NCBI GenBank assembly: GCA_028274465.1
Contig: CM051456.1
Location: 63,412,753-63,476,752, forward strand
Reading direction: 5' to 3'
Source: Plantago ovata
Taxonomy: Eukaryota; Streptophyta; Magnoliopsida; Lamiales; Plantaginaceae
DNA length: 64,000 nucleotides
Position 1 is the first letter of the stretch; each line of letters begins with the position of its first letter. The position numbers and the translations under genes are program-made. The notes beneath the pieces are model-generated. The model was not told the DNA's origin. It searched no databases and saw only the letters and a list, made by a program, of their open reading frames with translations. Shown one piece after another: positions 11,654 to 24,077 of this stretch.

Positions 11654-12184
11654 GATCTGGAACTACCATTTTTTATGATCCCAACTGCTATATTTGGAAT
11701 ATTGATTCAAAACTAGTATGATGGATATAAGTTGAATGTGTATTCTAAATGATTGTATCTTAATAGCATTAGAACTACTGCTTTTTATGAACTAAATGTG
11801 ATGGATCATTGTATTTTGTTATAGCTACTACTACTACATGTTTGATGATTATTCTTGTGAAGAATGATTTTCAAAGCTTAATTCTGTCTCTAGCCCAGAA
11901 AAGATTTTGAGCTATGTTGCTTGCAAATCGAATATATATGAATTTGGGAGTCATAGCATTTTACAGTTGATTGCTACTGTTTTTCTAAACTAGGTCGAAT
12001 CCGATTAACATTCAGATGCAACAAGTACTCGTAACTTTGCTTTTGCCTTGGTCTCGAACACTCACAAGTCTGGGAAGCAAGAGTTAGACGAAATAAAACA
12101 TGACAACATAAACTAGAATTATAGAAAGAAGATACGAGTTATATTATCAGACCTAGCTTTTCCAATCTGCATTTGCTCGCAATT
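11654..12184. other. Non-coding spacer
   Basis: AT-rich sequence between two decayed genes. I see no ORF of note, no RNA gene and no clear repeat. Confidence 0.5.
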
Positions 12185-12700
12185 CTATTTGAGAAGACCG
12201 TTTGAACAGCACAACTTGGCACATTTCTCTTCTAGTTTCCTGTTGTTCTTTGCCAGACGAGCATTTGTCTCCTCCAGTAATGTGACCTTTGCATTCATTG
12301 TTGCAACACAATCCCTCAGCCCCCTTACCTCTGCAGAATCACCAACATTCCACCTTCCCACATCATGGTTTGTTTTCCTATTGTTCTGACTAGACGCAGC
12401 TACAACTTGATTTCTACAAACAGCTGTGCACCGGTGCCCATTTGACCATACCCAAAAATGTTGAGGGCCTTCTTCATCTACAGGGATATTACACGAATAA
12501 TCAGAAAAAATGCCATTGATAAATAGAAGGATAAAATTAAACAAACAATACAAAGCAAATGCTATATGTATATCTTATAAGACTCAAACCTTCACGCTAA
12601 TTGATGCACTTCTTGAATTTCATGCCCCAGTGAACCTCATTCCGACACGTGAGTTCGATTATTTCACCACCACACCAGCAAAGGTTACTAACTGAATATG
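12185..12700 (-). pseudogene. GRF-type zinc-finger protein fragment, two exons
   Basis: On the minus strand, exon 1 (about 12695-12590) reads LCWCGGEIIELTC, then HWGMKFKKC, the first half of a GRF zinc finger (C-x-C-G spacing, then a G-x-K-F-x-x-C block). An intron follows, with a good acceptor (CCCTGTAG) at 12478. Exon 2 (12477-12185) reads DEEGPQHFWVW, the usual second half of the finger. A coiled coil follows (MNAKVTLLEETNARL, then ENKRK-like heptads), as in plant GRF/coiled-coil proteins. Exon 1 lacks a clean in-frame ATG and meets TAG after KKCIN near the donor. It is therefore probably a pseudogene, or its first exon is mis-seen. Confidence 0.6.
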
Positions 12701-13014
12701 AAGATATTTTGCTTGTTGCTCTTCATTTTGTTTCCTTTTGTGTGTTCTTTGGAAGAAAGATAGTAGGACTGCAGCTTTGATGACTAGTCCAATACTAACT
12801 GTGGTGGGTGAAATTTTCATTCATGACAATGTACTAGCAATACTAATACTAGTACGTATACGTATTAATGTCCGTATATATGTATTATTACCTTTGTTTT
12901 TGTTTTTGACATGTACAAGTGCACATGTATATTTATAATCTTAACTGTGAAAAGCTAAAGCCACAAGTATATGTGGTCTTCTAGTAGGTTGACCAGAAAT
13001 ACTTACTAAACTCC
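12701..13014. other. Intergenic region between GRF fragment and Myb/SANT-like gene
   Basis: AT-rich sequence separating two divergently oriented genes, so it could hold promoters for both. Apart from the TATA box at its right end and a run of TACGTATA-type words near 12855-12885, I see nothing specific. Confidence 0.45.
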
Positions 13015-13022
13015 TATAAATA
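13015..13022 (+). promoter_or_regulatory. Putative TATA box of the Myb/SANT-like founder gene
   Basis: TATAAATA lies 103 bp upstream of the ATG at 13118. The intervening leader is A/C-rich and contains repeated AAACTCTCCT words, as in plant 5' UTRs. None of the later tandem copies has this sequence. Confidence 0.55.
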
Positions 13023-13117
13023 AGTTGCTGCTCACACATAATACTTACACTTAAACTCTCCTGAAACAATTAAACTCTCCTCAAACACTAAAACTTCTTT
13101 CAAACATAGTAAGCACA

Positions 13118-13953
13118 ATGAGCCTCTCACCCGAAGATCAACAAGCAATTCAGCTTCAGGATCAAATGTTCTATGGAGATGGAATTCCAAAGAACCATGT
13201 TGTCATGGTCATCAAGAAGCTGGAGGAGCTGTTTGCAACCGGCCAATGGAAGTGGCCCGATCATTGTGGAATGGCTTACAAGATGGTCCCGGATAACTTC
13301 AAAAGCCACGCCAATTGCAGCTACTCTTAAAGGCAGGTGGTTGAGTGAGTTAGGATGCTTCATCGCAGGCATGAAGCTTCCAGTTGGTTGAAGAACCGTG
13401 AAGGTGTTAAGTGGATTGCTGCTACAAACAAGTTTGAAGCTATTAGGCCAGTTTGGGTCATAGCAATTCAGGTAAACTACTTCTATATATCTCACAGTAT
13501 TTTTTATATGTAAAAACCAAATTCTTTTGTGTTTTTAACTAACTGATATTGTATATGTGTGTATCACAGGCTGATCCGCATTGTGCATGGTATATGTTCA
13601 TGGGAGAACCTATATGGGAGCCACTGAGCAACATTTTTCGATGGTTGGTCGGAGTGGTACCCAAATCTGCTAGAGACGAAAGAACTTGTTCACATCTCGT
13701 TGGACGAAGAAGAGCAAGTGCAGCATGAAGGTGCAGGCCATGCATTTGACTTGAACAAGCTCCCTGAAAGTGATGAGGAGGTAGAAGAAAGGACTGTCAA
13801 CGCACCCGAGTTCGATGCGGTTGTTGCAAGGATCCTTGCCAATGAGAAGACTAGTCCTCCGGAAAAAAAGACCAAAACTGATGAGGGCCTTCTAAGCATA
13901 AGAAGAGGTTCAAGTCTTTTGCTGAGCTCCTGGCTAAGTTTGAAAGGAACTGA
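13118..13953 (+). pseudogene. Myb/SANT-like gene, founder copy 1 of the tandem array
   Basis: ATG at 13118 follows a TATA box and a plausible leader. The product begins MSLSPEDQQAIQL, then LEELFATGQWKWPDH, and hits TAA after CSYS. The same frame continues as RQVVECVRMLHRRHEASSW, KWIAATNKF and VWVIAIQ. A 98-bp GT-AG intron fits 13472-13569, and the next exon reads ADPHCAWYMFMGEPIWEPL. The pattern (RML-R, W-xxx-N, DP-A-Y, GEP-W) fits the Myb/SANT-like family of plant Harbinger-related proteins. An acidic linker and a basic tail (KHKKRFKSF) end at TGA 13951. This copy has one extra T after the GEPIWEPL segment that shifts the frame. Its ACGCACCCGAG stretch keeps a frame the other copies lose. 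The family call is by pattern only. Confidence 0.55.
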
Positions 13954-14723
13954 TGTTAGTCCTTCGTAGCTATCCATCCCGGTGTAGTTCTTTAAGTTCA
14001 GTTAGGATGAAGTTGTTAGGTAGTGAAAGTCTAGAGTTAAATTAGTAGTTAAGTGAGCCTAGAATTTGATTTAGTAGTTGGTTGCTTTATGCATCTGTGG
14101 GGTAGTGAAATCTGCCTATTACCTGTGTTATTAGTGTTGAAGTTTATTAGATGTTATGTCCTCATTTCAATTCAAGTAAAAATGAAAGGGATGGACTTAT
14201 TTTATGATAAACATTGAAAGCATCAGATAAATTCACTTCAGTTTCCGTTTTATGATTATTAGGAATTTTCATATTTCGACAATGTTCTTTGATTGATCAT
14301 GATAGTTTAAGTTTGTAAGCCAAAAAATAACTTTGTTTTGTTTGAGAACCTGTCTGAAAGTAAGGTTGTGAACAATTTGTGTATAATATGCCTTAGAGTA
14401 AATTAATCTTCCTGAAATTGGTCATGAATAAATCAAGGACTTTCAAAGTAATTCTTCATTCCTGCTGTGTACGCAAATATTTCAAGGACTGACTTTGATT
14501 TTGGGTGGTTAGTTAACAGGTGTACGTAGATAGTAAAATTGTAACTCATTTTCACTGTTAATCACACATTTCCCATGATAAGTACTGATTATATAGCAAA
14601 CTAATTACCCAATTAGTTTCCCAATTAGTTTCATGTAGCAGACTCAGAACATGTTACCTCCAAATTAGCAGTTTCCATCTGTATTCAGACAGTTATCATA
14701 TTTTTAGTTCCTCCATGTTGTAA
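13954..14723. other. Array spacer (example: unit 1), 3' flank of the gene
   Basis: About 770 bp between the gene end and the next unit start, repeated in each unit. It is AT-rich with no ORF. Two spacer types exist. Units 1, 3 and 5 have CAAGGACTGACTTT, and units 2, 4, 6 and 7 have CAAGGACATTGACTTT. I see no promoter comparable to the TATA box at 13015. Confidence 0.7.
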
Positions 14724-15511
14724 ATGTTCTATGGAGATGGAATTCCAAAGAACCATGTTGTCATGGTCATCAAGAAGCTGGAGGAGCTGTCTGCAACCGG
14801 CCAATGGAAGTGGCCCGGTCATTATGGAATGGCTTACAAGATGGTCCCGGATCACTTCAAAAGCCACGCCAATTGTAGCTACTCTTAAAGGCAGGTGGTT
14901 GAGTGCGTTTGGATGCTTCATCGCAGGCATGAAGCTTCCAGTTGGTTGAAGAACCGTGAAGGTGTTAAGTGGATTGCTGCTACAAACAAGTTTGAAGCTA
15001 TTAGGCCAGTTTGGGTCATAGCAATTCAGGTAAACTCTTTCTATATATCTCACAGTATTTTTTATATGTAAAAACCAAATTCTTTTGTGATTTTAACTAA
15101 CTGATATTGTATATGTGTGTATCACAGGCTGATCCGCATTGTGCATGGTATATGTACATGGGAGAACCTATATGGGAGCCACTGAGCAGCATTTTCGATG
15201 GTTGGTCGGAGTGGTACCCAAATCTGCTAGAGACGAAAGAACTTGTTCACATCTAGTTGGACGAAGAAGAGCAGGTGCAGCATGAAGGTGCAGGCCATGC
15301 ATTTGACTTGAACAAGCTCCCTGAAAGTGATGAGGAGGTAGAAGAAAGGACTGTCAACAAAACCCGAGTACGATGCGGTTGTTGCAAGGATCCTTGCCAA
15401 TGAGAAGACTAGTCCTCCGGAAAAAAAGACCAAAACTGATGAGGGCCTTCTAAGCATAAGAAGAGGTTCAAGTCTTTTGCTGAGCTCCTGGCTAAGTTTG
15501 AAAGGAACTGA
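14724..15511 (+). pseudogene. Array copy 2, Myb/SANT-like gene fragment
   Basis: It begins at the internal ATG (MFYGDGIPKN) because the unit excludes the founder's first 16 codons and promoter. It shares the TAA after CSYS. The intron is intact at 15030-15127. The codon after LVHI is TAG instead of TCG, an extra stop private to this copy. It has the type-x variants CCGGTCATTATGG and GAGTACGATG. The extra base in AACAAAACCCGAG shifts the C-terminal frame, as in all later copies. Confidence 0.7.
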
Positions 15512-16272
15512 TGTTAGTCCTTCGTAGCTATCCATCTCGGTGTAGTTCTTTAAGTTCAGTTAGGATGAAGTTGTTAGGTAGTGAAAGTCTAGAGTTAAAT
15601 TAGTAGTTAAGTGAGCCTAGAATTTGATTTAGTAGTTGGTTGCTTTATGCGTCTGTGGGGTAGTGAAATCTGCCTATTACCTGTGTTATTAGTGTTGGAG
15701 TTTATTAGATGTTATGTACTCATTTCAATTCAAGTAAAAATGAAAGGGATGGACTTATTTTATGATAAACATTGAAAGCATCAGATAAATTCACTTCAGT
15801 TTCCGTTTTATGATTATGAGGAATATTCATATTTCGACAATGTTCTTTGATTGATCATGATAGTTTATGTTTGTAAGCCAAAAAATAACTTTGTTTTGTT
15901 TGAGAACCAGTCTGAAAGTAAGGTTGTGAACAATTTGTGTATAATATGCCCTAGAGTAAATTAATCTTCCTGAAATTGGTCATGAATAAATCAAGGACTT
16001 TCAAAGTAATTCTTCATTCCTGCTGTGTACGCAAATATTTCAAGGACATTGACTTTCATTTTTGGTCGTTAGTTAACAGGTGTACGTAGATAGTAAAAAT
16101 TGTAACTCATTTTCACTGTTAATCACACATTTCCCATGATAAGTACTGATTATATAGCAAACTAATTACCCAATTAGTTTCATGTAGCAGACTTAGAACA
16201 TGTTACCTCCAAATTACCAGGTTCCGATTGTATTCAGACTGCTATCATATTTTTAGTTCCTCCATGTTGTAA

Positions 16273-17061
16273 ATGTTCTATGGAGATGGAATTACAAAGA
16301 ACCATGTTGTCATGGTCATCAAGAAGCTGGAGGAGCTGTCTGCAACCGGCCAATGGAAATGGCCCGATCATTGTGGAATGGCTTACAAGATGGTCCCGAA
16401 TCACTTCAAAAGCCACGCCAATTGCAGCTACTCTTAAAGGCAGGTGGTTGAGTGCGTTAGGATGCTTCATCGCAGGCATGAAGCTTCAAGTTGGTTGAAG
16501 AACTGTGAAGGTGTTAAGTGGATTGCTGCTAGAAACAAGTTTGAAGCTATTAGGCCAGTTTGGGTCATAGCGATTCAGGTAAACTCCTTCTATATATCTC
16601 ACAATATTTTTTATATGTAAAAACCAAATTCTTTTGTGATTTTAACTAACTCATATTGTATATGTGTGTATCACTGGCTGATCCGCATTGTGCATGGTAT
16701 ATGTACATGGGAGAACCTATATGGGAGCCACTGAGCAGCATTTTCGATGGTTGGTCGGAGTGGTACCCAAATCTGCTAGAGACGAAAGAACTTGTTCACA
16801 TCTCGTTGGACGAAGAAGAGTAGGTGCAGCATGAAGGTGCAGGCCATGCATTTGACTTGAACAAGCTCCCTGAAAGTGATGAGGAGGTAGAAGAAAGGAC
16901 TGTCAACAAAACCCGAGTTCAATGCGGTTGTTGCAAGGATCCTTGCCAATGAGAAGACTAGTCCTCCGGAAAAAAAGACCAAAACTGATGAGGGCCTTCT
17001 AAGCATAAGAAGAGGTTCAAGTCTTTTTGGTGAGCTCCTGGCTAAGTTTGAAAGGAACTGA
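16273..17061 (+). pseudogene. Array copy 3, Myb/SANT-like gene fragment
   Basis: Type-y copy with GGAATTACAAAG near the start, AGAAACAAG before the intron and GTTCAATGCGG near the end. The intron acceptor reads CACTGG instead of CACAGG (16672-16677), so the AG needed for splicing is lost. GAGTAGGTG at about 16818 adds a stop in the acidic region. It shares the TAA after CSYS. Confidence 0.7.
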
Positions 17062-17832
17062 TGTTAGTCCTTCGTAGCTATCCATCCCGGTGTAGTTCTT
17101 TAAGTTCAGTTAGGATGAAGTTGTTAGGTAGTGAAAGTCTAGAGTTAAATTAGTAGTTAAGTGAGCCTAGAATTTGATTTAGTAGTTGGTTGCTTTATGC
17201 ATCTGTGGGGTAGTGAAATCTGCCTATTACCTGTGTTATTAGTGTTGAAGTTTATTAGATGTTATGTCCTCATTTCAATTCAAGTAAAAATGAAAGGGAT
17301 GGACTTATTTTATGATAAACATTGAAAGAATCAGATAAATTCACTTCAGTTTCCGTTTTATGATTATTAGGAATTTTCATATTTCGAAAATGTTCTTTGA
17401 TTGATCATGATAGTTTAAGTTTGTAAGCCAAAAAATAACTTTGTTTTGTTTGAGAACCAGTCTGAAAGTAAGGTTGTGAACAATTTGTGTATAATATGCC
17501 TTAGAGTAAATTAATCTTCCTGAAATTGGTCATGAATAAATCAAGGACTTTCAAAGTAATTCTTCATTCCTGCTGTGTACGCAAATATTTCAAGGACTGA
17601 CTTTCATTTTGGGTGGTTAGTTAACAGGTGTACGTAGATAGTAGAAATTGTAACTCATTTTCACTGTTAATCACACATTTCCCATGATAAGTACTGATTA
17701 TATAGCAAACTAATTACCCAATTAGTTTCCCAATTAGTTTCATGTAGCAGACTCAGAACATGTTACCTCCAAATTAGCAGGTTCCATCTGTATTCAGACT
17801 GTTATCATATTTTTAGTTCCTCCATGTTTTAA

Positions 17833-18618
17833 ATGTTCTATGGAGATGGAATTCCAAAGAACCATGTTGTCATGGTCATCAAGAAGCTGGAGGAGCTGTC
17901 TGCAACCGGCCAATGGAAGTGGCCCGGTCATTATGGAATGGCTTACAAGATGGTCCCGGATCACTTCAAAAGCCACGCCAATTGTAGCTACTCTTAAAGG
18001 CAGGTGGTTGAGTGCGTTAGGATGCTTCATCGCAGGCATGAAGCTTCCAGTTGGTTGAAGAACCGTGAAGGTGTTAAGTGGATTGCTGCTACAAATAAGT
18101 TTGAAGCTATTAGGTCAGTTTGGGTCATAGCAATTCAGGTAAACTCTTTCTATATATCTTACAGTATTTTTTATATGTAAAAACCAAATTCTTTTGTGAT
18201 TTTATAACTGATATTGTATATGTGTGTATCACAGGCTGATCCGCATTGTGCATGGTATATGTACATGGGAGAACCTATATGGGAGCCACTGAGCAGCATT
18301 TTCGATGGTTGGTCGGAGTGGTACCCAAATCTGCTAGAGACGAAAGAACTTGTTCACATCTCGTTGGACGAAGAAGAGCAGGTGCAGCATGAAGGTGCAG
18401 GCCATGCATTTGACTTGAACAAGCTCCCTGAAAGTGACGAGGAGGTAGAAGAAAGGACTGTCAACAAAACCCGAGTACGATGCGGTTGTTGCAAGGATCC
18501 TTGCCAATGAGAAGACTAGTCCTCCGGAAAAAAAGACCAAAACTGATGAGGGCCTTCTAAGCATAAGAAGAGGTTCAAGTCTTTTGCTGAGCTCCTGGCT
18601 AAGTTTGAAAGGAACTGA
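17833..18618 (+). pseudogene. Array copy 4, Myb/SANT-like gene fragment
   Basis: Type-x copy with GGAATTCCAAAG, CCGGTCATTATGG and GAGTACGATG. Splice sites are kept. The exon-2 frame (ADPHCAWYMYMGEP, then the DEEEQ-rich acidic run) is open to the shared frameshift near NKTRV. Its spacer has a 14-bp duplication of CATTGAAAGCATCA near 18883-18900, which makes this the longest unit. Confidence 0.7.
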
Positions 18619-19403
18619 TGTTAGTCCTTCATAGCTATCCATCTCGGTGTAGTTCTTTAAGTTCAGTTAGGATGAAGTTGTTAGGTAGTGAAAGTCTAGA
18701 GTTAAATTAGTAGTTAAGTGAGCCTAGAATTTGATTTAGTAGTTGGTTGCTTTATGCGTCTGTGGGGTAGTGAAACCTGCCTATTACCTGTGTTATTAGT
18801 GTTGGAGTTTATTAGATGTTATGTACTCATTTCAATTCAAGTAAAAATGAAAGGGATGGACTTATTTTATGATAAACATTGAAAGCATCATTGAAAGCAT
18901 CAGATAAATTCACTTCAGTTTCCGTTTTATGATTATTAGGAATATTCATATTTCGACAATGTTCTTTGATTGATCATGATAGTTTATGTTTGTAAGCCAA
19001 AAAATAACTTTGTTTTGTTTGAGAACCAGTCTGAAAGTAAGGTTGTGAACAATTTGTGTATAATATGCCCTAGAGTAAATTAATCTTCCTGAAATTGGTC
19101 ATGAATAAATCAAGGACTTTCAAAGTAATTCTTCATTCCTGCTGTGTACGCAAATATTTCAAGGACATTGACTTTCATTTTTGGTCGTTAGTTAACAGGT
19201 GTACGTAGATAGTAAAAATTGTAACTCATTTTCACTGTTAATCACACATTTCCCATGATAAGTACTGATTATATAGCAAACTAATTACCCAATTAGTTTC
19301 CCAATTAGTTTCATGTAGCAGACTCAGAACATGTTACCTCCAAATTAGCAGGTTCCAATTGTATTCAGACTGCTATCATATTTTTAGTTCCTCCATGTTG
19401 TAA

Positions 19404-20192
19404 ATGTTCTATGGAGATGGAATTACAAAGAACCATGTTGTCATGGTCATCAAGAAGCTGGAGGAGCTGTCCGCAACCGGCCAATGGAAGTGGCCCGATC
19501 ATTGTGGAATGGCTTACAAGATGGTCCCGAATCACTTCAAAAGCCACGCCAATTGCAGCTACTCTTAAAGGCAGGTGGTTGAGTGCGTTAGGATGCTTCA
19601 TCGCAGACATGAAGCTTCAAGTTGGTTGAAGAACTTTGAAGGTGTTAAGTGGATTGCTGCTAGAAACAAGTTTGAAGCTATTAGGCCAGTTTGGGTCATA
19701 GCGATTCAGGTAAACTCCTTCTATATATCTCACAGTATTTTTTATATGTAAATACCAAATTCTTTTGTGATTTTAACTAACTCATATTGTATATGTGTGT
19801 ATCACAGGCTGATCCGCATTGTGCATGGTATATGTACATGGGAGAACCTATATGGGAGCCACTGAGCAGCATTTTCGATGGTTGGTCGGAGTGGTACCCA
19901 AATCTGCTAGAGACGAAAGAACTTGTTCACATCTCGTTGGACGAAGAAGAGCAGGTGCAGCATGAAGGTGCAGGCCATGCATTTGACTTGAACAAGCTCC
20001 CTGAAAGTGATGAGGAGGTAGAAGAAAGGACTGTCAACAAAACCCGAGTTCAATGCGGTTGTTGCAAGGATCCTTGCCAATGAGAAGACTAGTCCTCCGG
20101 AAAAAATGACCAAAACTGATGAGGGCCTTCTAAGCATAAGAAAAGGTTCAATTCTTTTTGGTGAGCTCCTGGCTAAGTTTGAAAGGAACTGA
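19404..20192 (+). pseudogene. Array copy 5, Myb/SANT-like gene fragment
   Basis: Type-y copy (GGAATTACAAAG, AGAAACAAG, GTTCAATGCGG) and closest to copy 3, but its splice acceptor is the normal CACAGG. It shares the TAA after CSYS and the C-terminal frameshift. A Lys codon near 20106 is changed (AAAATGACC), and there is an extra T in TCTTTTTGGTGAG near 20154, also seen in copy 3. Confidence 0.7.
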
Positions 20193-20962
20193 TGTTAGTC
20201 CTTCGTAGCTATCCATCCCGGTGTAGTTCTTTAAGTTCAGTTAGGATGAAGTTGTTAGGTAGTGAAAGTCTAGAGTTAAATTAGTAGTTAAGTGAGCCTA
20301 GAAATTGATTTAGTAGTTGGTTGCTTTATGCGTCTGTGGGTAGTGAAATCTGCCTATTACCTGTGTTATTAGTGTTGAAGTTTATTAGATGTTATGTCCT
20401 CATTTAAATTCAAGTAAAAATGAAAGGGATGGACTTATTTTATGATAAACATTGAAAGCATCAGATAAATTCACTTCAGTTTCCGTTTTATGATTATTAG
20501 GAATTTTCATATTTCGACAATGTTCTTTGATTGATCATGATAGTTTAAGTTTGTAAGCCAAAAAATAACTTTGTTTTGTTTGAGAACCAGTCTGAAAGTA
20601 AGGTTGTGAACAATTTGTGTATAATATGCCTTAGAGTAAATTAATCTTCCTGAAATTGGTCATGAATAAATCAAGGACTTTCAAAGTAATTCTTCATTCC
20701 TGCTGTGTACGCAAATATTTCAAGGACTGACTTTCATTTTGGGTGGTTAGTTAACAGGTGTACGTAGATAGTAAAAATTGTAACTCATTTTCACTGTTAA
20801 TCACACATTTCCCATGATAAGTACTGATTATATAGCAAACTAATTACCCAATTAGTTTCCCAATTAGTTTCATGTAGCAGACTCAGAACATGTTACCTCC
20901 AAATTAGCAGGTTCCATCTGTATTCAGACTGCTATCATATTTTTAGTTCCTCCATGTTGTAA

Positions 20963-21748
20963 ATGTTCTATGGAGATGGAATTCCAAAGAACCATGTTGT
21001 CATGGTCATCAAGAAGCTGGAGGAGCTGTCTGCAACCGGCCAATGGAAGTGGCCCGGTCATTATGGAATGGCTTACAAGATGGTCCCGGATCACTTCAAA
21101 AGCCACGCCAATTGTAGCTACTCTTAAAGGCAGGTGGTTGAGTGCGTTTGGATGCTTCATCGCAGGCATGAAGCTTCCAGTTGGTTGAAGAACCGTGAAG
21201 GTGTTAAGTGGATTGCTGCTACAAACAAGTTTGAAGCTATTAGGCCAGTTGGGTCATAGCAATTCAGGTAAACTCTTACTATATATCTCACAGTATTTTT
21301 ATATGTAAAAACCAAATTCTTTTGTGATTTTAACTAACTGATATTGTATATGTGTGTATCACAGGCTGATCCGCATTGTGCATGGTATATGTACATGGGA
21401 GAACCTATATGGGAGCCACTGAGCAGCATTTTCGATGGTTGGTCGGAGTGGTACCCAAATCTGCTAGAGACGAAAGAACTTGTTCACATCTCGTTGGACG
21501 AAGAAGAGCAGGTGCAGCATGAAGGTGCAGGCCATGCATTTGACTTGAACAAGCTCCCTGAAAGTGATGACGAGGTAGAAGAAAGGACTGTCAACAAAAC
21601 CCGAGTACGATGCGGTTGTTGCAAGGATCCTTGCCAATGAGAAGACTAGTCCTCCGGAAAAAAAGACCAAAACTGATGAGGGCCTTCTAAGCATAAGAAG
21701 AGGTTCAAGTCTTTTGCTGAGCTCCTGGCTAAGTTTGAAAGGAACTGA
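20963..21748 (+). pseudogene. Array copy 6, Myb/SANT-like gene fragment
   Basis: Type-x copy (GGAATTCCAAAG, CCGGTCATTATGG, GAGTACGATG). One T is missing in CCAGTTGGGTC near 21245, which shifts the frame just before the intron. It is the only type-x unit not followed by a type-y unit, so it breaks the dimer rhythm. Confidence 0.7.
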
Positions 21749-22518
21749 TGTTAGTCCTTCGTAGCTATCCATCTCGGTGTAGTTCTTTAAGTTCAGTTAG
21801 GATGAAGTTGTTAGGTAGTGAAAGTCTAGAGTTAAATTAGTAGTTAAGTGAGCCTAGAAATTGATTTAGTAGTTGGTTGCTTTATGCGTCTGTGGGGTAG
21901 TGAAATCTGCCTATTACCTGTGTTATTAGTGTTGAAGTTTATTAGATGTTATGTCCTCATTTAAATTCAAGTAAAAATGAAAGGGATGGACTTATTTTAT
22001 GATAAACATTGAAAGCATCAGATAAATTCACTTCAGTTTCCGTTTATGATTATTAGGAATTTTCATATTTCAACAATGTTCTTTGATTGATCATGATAGT
22101 TTAAGTTTGTAAGCCAAAAAATAACTTTGTTTTGTTTGAGAACCAGTCTGAAAGTAAGGTTGTGAACAATTTGTGTATAATATGCCTTAGAGTAAATTAA
22201 TCTTCCTGAAATTGGTCATGAATAAATCAAGGACTTTCAAAGTAATTCTTCATTCCTGCTGTGTACGCAAATATTTCAAGGACATTGACTTTCATTTTGG
22301 TCGTTAGTTAACAGGTGTACGTAGATAGTAAAAATTGTAACTCATTTTCACTGTTAATCACACATTTCCCATGATAAGTACTGATTATATAGCAAACTAA
22401 TTACCCAATTAGTTTCCCAATTAGTTTCATGTAGCAGACTCAGAACATGTTACCTCCAAATTAGCAGGTTCCATTGTATTCAGACTGCTATCATATTTTT
22501 AGTTCCTCCATGTTGTAA

Positions 22519-23305
22519 ATGTTCTATGGAGATGGAATTCCAAAGAACCATGTTGTCATGGTCATCAAGAAGCTGGAGGAGCTGTCTGCAACCGGCCAAT
22601 GGAAGTGGCCCGATCATTATGGAATGGCTTACAAGATGGTCCCGGATCACTTCAAAAGCCACGCCAATTGTAGCTACTCTTAAAGGCAGGTGGTTGAGTG
22701 CGTTTGGATGCTTCATCGCAGGCATGAAGCTTCCAGTTGGTTGAAGAACCGTGAAGGTGTTAAGTGGATTGCTGCTACAAACAAGTTTGAAGCTATTAGG
22801 CCAGTTTGGGTCATAGCAATTCAGGTAAACTCTTCTATATATCTCACAGTATTTTTTATATGTAAAAACCAAATTCTTTTGTGATTTTAACTAACTGATA
22901 TTGTATATGTGTGTATCACAGGCTGATCCGCATTGTGCATGGTATATGTACATGGGAGAACCTATATGGGAGCCACTGAGCAGCATTTTCGATGGTTGGT
23001 CGGAGTGGTACCCAAATCTGCTAGAGACGAAAGAACTTGTTCACATCTCGTTGGACGAAGAAGAGCAGGTGCAGCATGAAGGTGCAGGCCATGCATTTGA
23101 CTTGAACAAGCTCCCTGAAAGTGATGAGGAGGTAGAAGAAAGGACTGTCAACAAAACCCGAGTACGATGCGGTTGTTGCAAGGATCCTTGCCAATGAGAA
23201 GACTAGTCCTCCGGAAAAAAAGACCAAAACTGATGAGGGCCTTCTAAGCATAAGAAGAGGTTCAAGTCTTTTGCTGAGCTCCTGGCTAAGTTTGAAAGGA
23301 ACTGA
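22519..23305 (+). pseudogene. Array copy 7, Myb/SANT-like gene fragment
   Basis: Type-x copy with a mixed CCGATCATTATGG variant, suggesting recombination or gene conversion between types. The intron is intact. It shares the TAA after CSYS and the C-terminal frameshift. Confidence 0.7.
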
Positions 23306-24077
23306 TGTTAGTCCTTCGTAGCTATCCATCTCGGTGTAGTTCTTTAAGTTCAGTTAGGATGAAGTTGTTAGGTAGTGAAAGTCTAGAGTTAAATTAGTAG
23401 TTAAGTGAGCCTAGAATTTGATTTAGTAGTTGGTTGCTTTATGCGTCTGTGGGGTAGTGAAATCTGCCTATTACCTGTGTTATTAGTGTTGGAGTTTATT
23501 AGATGTTATGTACTCATTTCAATTCAAGTAAAAATGAAAGGGATGGACTTATTTTATGATAAACATTGAAAGCATCAGATAAATTCACTTCAGTTTCCGT
23601 TTTATGATTATTAGGAATATTCATATTTCGACAATGTTCTTTGATTGATCATGATAGTTTAAGTTTGTAAGCCAAAAAATAACTTTGTTTTGTTTGAGAA
23701 CCAGTCTGAAAGTAAGGTTGTGAACAATTTGTGTATAATATGCCCTAGAGTAAATTAATCTTCCTGAAATTGGTCATGAATAAATCAAGGACTTTCAAAG
23801 TAATTCTTCATTCCTGCTGTGTACGCAAATATTTCAAGGACATTGACTTTCATTTTTGGTCGTTAGTTAACAGGTGTACGTAGATAGTAAAAATTGTAAC
23901 TCATTTTCACTGTTAATCACACATTTCCCATGATAAGTACTGATTATATAGCAAACTAATTACCCAATTAGTTTCCCAATTAGTTTCATGTAGCAGACTT
24001 AGAACATGTTACCTCCAAATTAGCAGGTTCCAATTGTATTCAGACTGCTATCATATTTTAGTTCCTCCATGTTGTAA

